Shown here piece after piece: positions 56,680 through 64,000 of a stretch of 64,000 nt of DNA. The stretch comes from Dasypus novemcinctus (taxonomy: Eukaryota > Chordata > Mammalia > Cingulata > Dasypodidae): assembly GCF_030445035.2 (NCBI RefSeq), contig NC_080683.1, positions 94,263,675 to 94,327,674 of the forward strand, read 5' to 3'. The notes beneath the pieces are model-generated. The model was given only the letters and a program-made list of their open reading frames with translations, searched no databases and was not told the origin of the DNA. Made by a program: the position numbers and the translations under genes. How positions within the stretch are numbered: the first letter of the stretch is position 1; each line of letters starts with the position of its first letter.

Positions 56680-56993
56680 TTAGTCAGACCCATCTCCATC
56701 TCCACTGTGAGAGAGACAGGCATAGTTCAGGCCTTCAGGCTTGCCAGGAGAAGGGCAGGAAGCCACTTGTTGTTCTTGGCAAATATCTTTGTCTGCATGT
56801 GGTTCCTTCTCTTCTTTCCTCAGGCCACAAGATTCAGATTCCTTGGAGCCTAGAGGACCCTCTGAACTTTGTTCACCTCGGCCGCGTTCTGTAGCTACTA
56901 CCATATAGCTTAAACCTTCTTGATTCTTGGTTTCCATGAAGGCAACTGATGTAACATCATCTGAATTCAAACAGATCACATTGTCATCTTCAC
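56680..56993 (-). CDS. ROS1: ROS1 receptor tyrosine kinase, last coding exon (partial gene)
   Basis: Minus-strand exon of 314 nt with acceptor CTGTTTTCACAG (AG at 56994-56995) and stop TAA at 56680-56682. It encodes the final 103 residues plus a split Gly: EDDNVICLNSDD, a first EGLSYMV motif, the highly recognisable ESCGLRKEEKEPHADKD segment, a second EGLNYACL motif and the end GDGDGSD. This is the tail after the kinase domain of ROS1. Its tyrosines are in positions that in human ROS1 include adaptor-binding phosphorylation sites (family knowledge). Only this exon is in the window; the next one upstream lies beyond 64000, in line with the large intron in human. Intact, with no stop or frameshift. 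Confidence 0.95.
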
Positions 56994-57434
56994 CTGTGAA
57001 AACAGAAAAAGTTATTCTAGTATCTATTTGATACCCTTTATTTTTAACATACAGGCTACATAAGAATTTACAACTGAACGGAGACAACACATTACGCACG
57101 TGTTCAAAAACTGTTTTGAGAACCCTTGATATATGTTACGGGCTGGGAATACAAAGATAAATAAGACATGCTCCCTGTCCTGGAGGCTGTTGCAGCATCG
57201 CAAGGGGAGCAGACGCCTAAGCAGATATATCACGACAGAGGACCACGTTGGATGGTGGGAGCCTCCAGGTGCTTAATTCTGCCTTAACAGGTGGAGTAGG
57301 CAGCGGTGTGTGTGACAGGAATTAAGTGGCCCCAGCATGGCCCTTGCGTGAAATACTTGCCCTCTCATCCTGTCATACCAGCTGAAACATCTGCCTTTAA
57401 AGGTATATTCCCTTAGGTTAATAGAACCACTTAA

Positions 57435-57900
57435 CTGGCATTGTAGGTATTGAATGCCTACTATGTGCCAGGCCCTGGTCGGGATGCTGATGAGACAGCA
57501 ATGAACAGAACAAAGTGTCGCTCTTCAGAGTTTACATTTTAATGTGGGGGTGGGGAGGACAGACAATAGATTAATAACCAACTAAATATATATCTGGCAG
57601 TGATAAGCATGTGAAGGAAAATTTGGCAGAGGAAGGTGCAACAGCAGAATGGCCGTGGTGGAGAGGGGCTGCCATTTTAGAGGGGGTGTGCCGAAGTGGA
57701 CTCTCTAATGAGGTGAAGTTCCAGGAGAGACCTGAATGGGGGGAGGAAATTCTCCACGTGAGTATCCGGGAAGGAACATTCCAGGGAGAGAGAACAGCAG
57801 GAATGAGGTCCTGAGGTGAAAGCATGCTGGGTGTGGCATGAGGAAGAGCGAGGCAGCCCTGTGGCCAGACCTCCTCAGCCGTCCTGCTGGCACAGAGAGC
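57435..57900 (+). repeat. L2 LINE 3' fragment
   Basis: CTACTATGTGCCAGGCCCTG, GACAGCAATGAACAGAACAA, GTTTACATTTTAATG, GGAACATTCCAGGGAGAGAG and AATGAGGTCCTGAGG follow the L2 3' end order well. Confidence 0.85.
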
Positions 57901-58079
57901 ACGTGAAACCGTCAACAGCTTATTGGCAATTAATTTAGTAAAACTGGTATGCCTACTGCGTCGAAAGGCTTATGGGACAAGGACCTAGGCCTGACAAGCT
58001 TTGATGGTAGGTTGAAGGAGAAGGAAATTGACATGAAATGTCATCATAATAATTGTAGTGATTATGTTGTTATTACCAC

Positions 58080-58270
58080 TTAACAGGGCACCTAGTGTGG
58101 ATCGGGAATGAGTCTAAGCTCATTCTTCACCTCTGAAGTAGGCACTAATATCATCCTTCATTTACTGAAGAGGACATTGAGGCACAGAGGAGTTAAGTAA
58201 TTTGCTCAAGGTCACACAGCTGGAATTTGGACATAGACTGTCTGCTCAGGTCTGTGTTCTCATATTCACC
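58080..58270 (+). repeat. MIR SINE fossil
   Basis: TTTACTGAAGAGGACATTGA, GGCACAGAGGAGTTAAGTAA and CTCAAGGTCACACAGCTGGA are MIR core motifs. Confidence 0.85.
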
Positions 58271-58818
58271 CTCCTGGAGGAAGGACAGAGTTAAGGTGCT
58301 TGTCAAGAGCAGCTACTAGCGCTGTGAGCTCCACAGGAGCCCTTGGGAAGCACAAAGACTGGATTCCTCTGTGGGGTGGGGTGGGGGCGGCTGGGGGCAT
58401 TGGCCTTCTTCACAATCATGCTCATTGGGTTTGTCTTTGTCTACTAAAAGGCTGATCTTTTTACATAGGGCAGTAGGAGAATTCTTGTTGAAACAGAATA
58501 GCAGAGCTTGCACAACATTTGAGAAAAGTCGACGGAATCAAAGGAATCAATACGTTTTAACGAATGTACATGGGGTCAGGGCTTTGCAGTCGCTGGCTCT
58601 TACTATCTGGATGAAAAATCAATGACTAAACATATTACTGTACTTTCAGAAAGGATCATCTTTTCAGATGAGACACTTTCCAGTAGGCCCTTCCCTTTCT
58701 TCTCCTCGTCCTTCCAGCAGAAGAATATCCAAATGCGTACCCTGAACAGGGTGGAGGTGCAAAGGGACTTGCATCCAGCCCTGATGGTCACCCACATTTG
58801 GTTTACGTAGAATCAAAT

Positions 58819-59018
58819 CAGGGGTTCTTAACAAGGGATCTGTGAGCTTGAATTGAAATTCAAAAAAAAAAAAAACCACATTCTTGTGGGGATGTGTTGG
58901 TGCAGGTGTGATACTTTTATCAAATAAAGCAAAGTATAGTGTGGACTTAGTAAGGAGTCCGTGGTTTTCACCTGACTGGCAAAAGGTTCTGTGGAACAGA
59001 AAAGGTTAAGAACTCTTG
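58819..59018 (-). mobile_element. hAT-like non-autonomous DNA transposon, copy 2
   Basis: 200 bp bounded by CAGGGGTTCTTAACA and GTTAAGAACTCTTG. It is the reverse complement of the copy at 28341-28539 with shared blocks such as CACACCTGCACCAACA and GCCAGTCAGGTGAAAA. Flanks AATCAAAT / ACTTAAAT suggest a worn 8-bp duplication. Confidence 0.8.
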
Positions 59019-60805
59019 ACTTAAATGGAAATAAGGGGGAAATGCAAACATCGTAAAAGAATAAGGGAAGTACCTTCGTCCATCTCCCCACCCCAGTGGA
59101 ATTGACTGCATCACCTATTTCTCAAGTTCCAAACCTGAGTTACAACTTTTTAAAATTATGAGTCTATGAACTACTGTCCCTCCTTTGTATTGTTAGGTGC
59201 ACATTTGTTTTCCCATACTGCTGAAGAACAAGATGTTAAGATTATACTGTTAAGATTATTGTTAATATGCACTAATGGGCATGAAGAAATGCGTAAGAAT
59301 TGTTTACTTATGGTGATAGCAATAGAAAATATCAAAAGGTTTTAGGAAGAAATGAGATGTTTTTAAAGAGTCCAGTGGCCAGATTATTGAAGACATTATG
59401 ATGTTCTTTAAAGGCTTAGAGAGATTAGGCTAAAGGAAAGTGAGAATCCCAACAAACTCTTAAATCTACAGTGTGGGTTTAGCTGCTTCATAGCCATTAA
59501 ATAGCATATAGGGACACTTCCTACCAAAACACAGTTTTATTTATTTATTTATTTTGGCAGTTGTTGAGTTGTTTGAAAAATAATCATCTATATAACGCAA
59601 ATAAATTCTTTTCACACATTCTGATACTGTAAAAAAAAAATCGTTAGCTAACTACCTCATTGGTTCATAATACTTACAGCAATATTTAGTAATTTGACCC
59701 TGACAAGCTTTCAGCAATTAGTACATCTTCTTGTTGCATAATGAGCTTAGAGAGACTGGGGGAGGGGGATTTGTTTGGTTGTGTTTGTTTGTTTTTGCTT
59801 AAAAACTGCTTAACAGAAAGTCTGCAGGCCAGACCTCAGAGCAGATGTCCTGAACAAAGACAGCAGGCACTCAGCAACCCTCTCTTTAAGTGGGAAATAT
59901 TAAAATCAAGACTTCCAAGTAAGACTGGGTATTTAAGACGAGACATATGCCAGCTGCCTGGCTATGTTTAGAACAGCAGAGGAGCATTTAGATTTGTTTC
60001 CTGTAGAACTCTGGGACTGATGAGATGATGTTTACCCAAATGTGTGGATGAAGTCACTGGGATATTTTTACTAGATCCCCAGATGGGTTACTAATCTCTC
60101 TCCATCCCCTCTCCACCTCATTAGGTCAGTAGGACCATAGGACAGGCATGGGATTATTGCTCCCTGTAATGGCTAAAATGCTTTACTTAAAAAAAATCCT
60201 TCCAATGGCTTTCTTATCTTCTTTTATAGCCCAAATAATTACAATGAAGACAGAAATCTTACTGCTGTGCTAAATATGCCCACCAGTCTGCAAAACATCA
60301 AACCATTATTAAACACAATCTCTTTTATTAGAAAAGTAATTAAATTTAATCTTGGAAAGAGATTTGAAAATCATTTTTTTAAAAGTTGATAATCAAGATT
60401 GTGGCTTAACAAGAGCGGCAGGATGAAAAAAGAGAGTGAAGGGCACTATCCTATCACAAAAGATAGGAATAGTGGAAAGCTCCCTTCAAGGCAAGCCTAA
60501 TTATACTTCTGTCAGGGCATCTGATTGCTTGTTTCTTCCAAATTATTGTAGTTTGATTATAGTCCTGCACCATTTTTCTGCATATATGTATCTGCTTCTC
60601 TATTTTTATGAGTATTATTCGGAAGTTTAATTCATTTACCAACAACTTGGCACCTAAGGAAATTGGTCATAATCAGGGAAAATTAATACAGCATTTCTAG
60701 AAGGTCATAAGTAATAAATCCTTTCTCAGTGACTAGCTGAGCAGCACACTATCCACAGCGTAATTGGGGCGAGTGTGTGGGCAGGTCCTTGATTGCAGCC
60801 GGGGC
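59019..60805. other. ROS1 intron, unannotated part
   Basis: No exon or confident repeat. 60180-60720 is repeat-free with many AT-rich homeodomain-type motifs (AAGTAATTAAATTTAATC), but no functional proof. Confidence 0.4.
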
Positions 60806-60809
60806 TCAG

Positions 60810-60995
60810 TGACAGGTGAGAGCACTGGCTCTAGATCACAGCCAAACTCTAGCCCTGCACCAGCATATGACCAAGGGCAATTTGCTTGACCTCAGTTTTC
60901 TTATTTGTAAAATGGTCACAATAATCATATCCACTTCATAGGGTTGTTTTGAGGATTTTGTGCGTAGATAGATAGCACAGTAGTGGCACTTAAAA
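60810..60995 (-). repeat. MIR SINE fossil
   Basis: Reverse MIR: GACCAAGGGCAATTTGCTTG, TTTCTTATTTGTAAAATGG, CTTCATAGGGTTGTTTTGAG. Confidence 0.85.
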
Positions 60996-61339
60996 AAAGT
61001 GTTAAAAATAGAAGCTATTATTTTCAATTCCATAATTGAAAACCATTCACAAAAAGAGTTTTGTTCTGCATATTTAGCACAGGCATTGTTTGTTGAGTAT
61101 CTCGGCCTCATAGATGAGCTAAGTAATACAAAACAGTACATGTTTTTCTCAAGGGTCCACAGAGACTTCTGGTAGGGCCCGAGGCATAACTGTGCTATCA
61201 GGCCCTCTAACATCCATGATGACCACTTCTGTGACACATTACAAGGAAAGGAGTCTATGAACCCAGAGTTGAATTTTAAAATACAAATCAATGATCTTAA
61301 AATTCTTGCATCACTCTGGAACTCTTCACCTGTCTGCAG

Positions 61340-61700
61340 CACTTAGCCATTCCTTCCTTCTTGAACCTCTGTGCTGCCTTGGGTTTCCATGACAGTACCC
61401 TGCCATGGCTTTCCTCTTCCAGGTCTGGCCTCTCCTCTCAATGCCCACCATGTTTCTTTGCCAGCCCATCCTATATTGGCTGTGTGGCTCTCCTCTTATT
61501 CTCTATTCTCTGTATCAATTACCTTATCTACACTCTTGACTTCAATTACCTGTATTTACAGGCCAGCTCTTTCCATCGAGCTGCAAGCCTTGGTCATGAC
61601 TGTGTCCCGGGCTTCTGTATTTAAGTATTCCATAGCCACATCAAACCAAAGTCGTGGAAAGCTGTTCCTCCTCCTATGCACTCATCTTAGAGAACAGCCC
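61340..61700 (-). repeat. L2 LINE ORF2 fragment
   Basis: CTTGGGTTTCCATGACAGTA, ATCTACACTCTTGACTTCAA, GAGCTGCAAGCC and TATTCCATAGCCAC match the order of the L2 reverse-transcriptase part read in reverse. Confidence 0.65.
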
Positions 61701-63335
61701 TGCTTCTCACCTAATTTCTCACATCACTGGGATTCACCACTATCTCCTCTCTGTTTCTCACGCAATTAGTCACCAAGTCCTACTGCATCTACTTCTGTAG
61801 AGAGAAATTCTTCCTCTATACACTACACCATACCTTAATGCAGCTTTCATTAGTGTTCATTTCTTACTTTGCTTAGTGTGACCAATAACCCTCCAATTTC
61901 ATCACTTGCTATTGGTGCCTGCATGTGTAATAATCTACTTGCAGTCATGCGAACACCCATTCTCTGTAAGTCCTTGCCATCCTACAGACTGCGCCTTCTC
62001 TTGTGGAATGACCTGTCCCCACATCCTTGAAGGACACTGCTTAGAAGTCCCCTCTAGCTGGCTTCTCTTAATTCTCCCTCTACCATCTTTCCTCTGGACT
62101 CCCTCAGCACACAGATTCCCGATGACAACATACAATGCTTGTCTCCAGGCTTCTGGCACAAGTGTAGTATAAAATCATCTGTTCACCAGCTCATCAAAAA
62201 TAAGCTCACTTATAAGGAAAAACAAACTAGCAGAGAACTGACCAGGAATCTACAGCCCTCTCATTCCTCTAGATTACCTAAATTCTATCAACTGATTCCA
62301 ACCAGGGGTCAGAGGCTCACATTGTGTGGGTTTCCGGAGAATGATATGAAATTAGCTGTGAAACACAAATTAGCTGTGTGTTCACTGCAGGGATGCTGAC
62401 CAAGGCTCTTATACATTACTCAATGGTTGCCTCTCTCAGATTCCAAGAGCGAATTTTCTCTTAGGTTCCACTATCAGAATCTCCTCAGAAATGGCTCTGA
62501 GTATTGCATCTGGTTATACTTAACTTCTTTTTGTTAGCTATCAGAAAGTTGAAAGTCAGACCAACCCTACCTTTAATAATTGTGGAATAACTCTTCTTGT
62601 CTTTATCCTACTATCAGGCCCTGTTTTCCTTAACCTTAATAAAGCAAACATACTTTATTTATTTTTACATATAAACATGTCCAGTTAATTTAATAGTGAC
62701 ATTTAAGTTCTTTTTAATTTTGAAGTTGAGCCCATATATGACTGCAAATGGAATAAAGTTATTAAAAAGTGAAAACTTTAAAAAGCTTAAGAACTGTTCA
62801 GACGATTGTTGCCTCTTGAGATAAACAGAAATAGCTCAATATAATACTATTAAAATATTTGTTATAAGAATGCCTCTTCAAATAGTGCCCATATTTAGAT
62901 GTAAGTCCCATTTTCACAGTGGGATCAGTTTTGCAGCTTCTAGGTTATTACAGAAAATTAAGAATATCTATCAGATATCCTCAAGCGTTATCACGACATT
63001 TTGCCTTCTATGTGTTTTTATAAGCAATAAGCCATCCCTATATGACTGAAACTTTTCTGAATATACTAATGTCTTCTTCAGTTCAGAACTCAGATGCTTC
63101 AATGCATCTGAATGCAACCAAGCTTAATTTACATTTTGAATTTTATAAAGATTGTGCAGTTCATACCCACTTTGAAAATGCTGACCGCAGAGTGACTACA
63201 GAAGAGAGTTTAGGATAACTTTCCCAATGATAGGATGTGAAGCTTTTGGCCTGGCCATTTCATTTGCTGCATCCTACAAATTTGTCTAAAATTGGCAGAA
63301 GACTGTAGGATAGCATATCAAATGGAGGGTTACAT
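61701..63335. other. ROS1 intron, unannotated part
   Basis: AT-rich; no exon, RNA gene or clear repeat recognised. Confidence 0.4.
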
Positions 63336-63339
63336 TATT

Positions 63340-64000
63340 TTAAAGGTAAATGATAAGAGCTAGCAATTCACAGAAAAATTAAAGGCACTGAACAAAATAT
63401 GCAGAGATACCATTTCTTTTCTATCAGATTTGCAAAAATTAAGCAAGTTGATGATATCTCATGATGCAGTGGTATATAGAAATGGAGTCCCTTGCACTTT
63501 TGGTGGCACAACTTCTTTGGAGAGCAGTTTGACAACAGCTATTAAATTTTAAACATGTTGGTCTTGAAATTATTCTGGGAATATATGCCATAGCTATAAT
63601 TGCAGAACTATGCAAAAGTAAGTTATACAAGAGTGTCATTGCCATATTGTTTATATTAACTGTAAACTAGAATCATCCCATATTTCCATTAAGAGGCATT
63701 GGTTAAATAAATTATGATGTTTCCATATGATTAATTATTATGAAACTATTAGATATAATGAGGTAATCTATATATGAACATGAGAAAATGTCCATAGTAT
63801 AGGGAAAAGAATTTCTTTAAAAATATGATAATATTTTTACTATAAATGTATTAGTATATATGTGTGTGTGTATATAATTTGTTGGTATGTATACAAACGT
63901 ACAAAAATGAACATTTCTGTGTGGTTGTATATGCATATAAAATATCCAGCAGTATTTAACAAAATTGTTAACTCTGACTAGCACTGGAGAATTAGATAAT
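63340..64000 (+). repeat. Old L1 3' fragment, cut by the window end
   Basis: GGTTAAATAAATTATGATG, AACTATTAGATATAATGAGG and AGAAAATGTCCATAGTAT follow an old L1 3' UTR, preceded by TGGAGAGCAGTTTGACAAC. A (TG)n run is near 63860-63873. Confidence 0.65.

Larger units (their letters stand above)
56994..64000 (-). other. ROS1: ROS1 last intron (3' part)
   Basis: 7 kb without any ROS1-like exon on the minus strand. Contains L2, MIR, hAT and L1 fossils listed separately. Continues beyond the window. Confidence 0.8.

Noticed and set aside
57000-64000. Additional ROS1 exons
   Set aside because: I checked minus frames for the kinase C-terminal lobe and found none. The interval reads as intron.
1-64000. 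CRISPR arrays, bacterial operons or phage
   Set aside because: The sequence is spliced, CpG-island-bearing mammalian DNA with SINEs and L1. No regular spacer arrays are present.

Overview
The window is mammalian nuclear DNA: short spliced exons in long introns, CpG islands, ancient L1, L2, MIR and hAT repeats, and no dense coding. Younger insertions are tRNA-derived SINEs with intact A and B boxes and clean target-site duplications, matching the DAS family known from armadillos and other Xenarthra. I infer a xenarthran genome, most likely an armadillo.

Only two protein-coding genes are supported. VGLL2 (+ strand) is complete: four coding exons between 40283 and 46404 encode 315 residues, with a TEAD-binding Tondu motif in exon 2, a His-rich stretch in exon 3 and a short last exon with two alternative acceptors. 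Its promoter and first exon lie in a CpG island (about 38.7-40.5 kb). ROS1 (- strand) is represented by its last coding exon (56680-56993), which encodes the cytoplasmic tail after the kinase domain. The rest of the window from 56994 is ROS1 intron. The genes are convergent, with 3' ends roughly 9 kb apart, as in the human 6q22 order I know.

Layout: 1-37.8 kb is a gene desert upstream of VGLL2, filled with L1 fragments, several DAS SINEs, an LTR-like family present at least four times, L2, MIR and hAT fossils, and one promoter-like GC-rich patch near 13.1-13.5 kb. 37.8-40.5 kb is CpG-rich. 40.3-47.5 kb is VGLL2. 47.5-56.2 kb is the intergenic gap, holding a possible conserved element at 50.8-51.2 kb and one SINE inserted next to an L2. 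56.2-64 kb is the ROS1 3' end and intron, ending inside an old L1.

VGLL2 is a TEAD co-factor linked to skeletal muscle and pharyngeal development. ROS1 is a receptor tyrosine kinase. They are neighbours but I see no sign that they work together. I found no new biological system. The most interesting leads are a 120-codon overlapping reading frame across VGLL2 exons 1-2, an upstream ORF whose stop overlaps the VGLL2 start codon, an orphan promoter-like patch, and several informative repeat structures.
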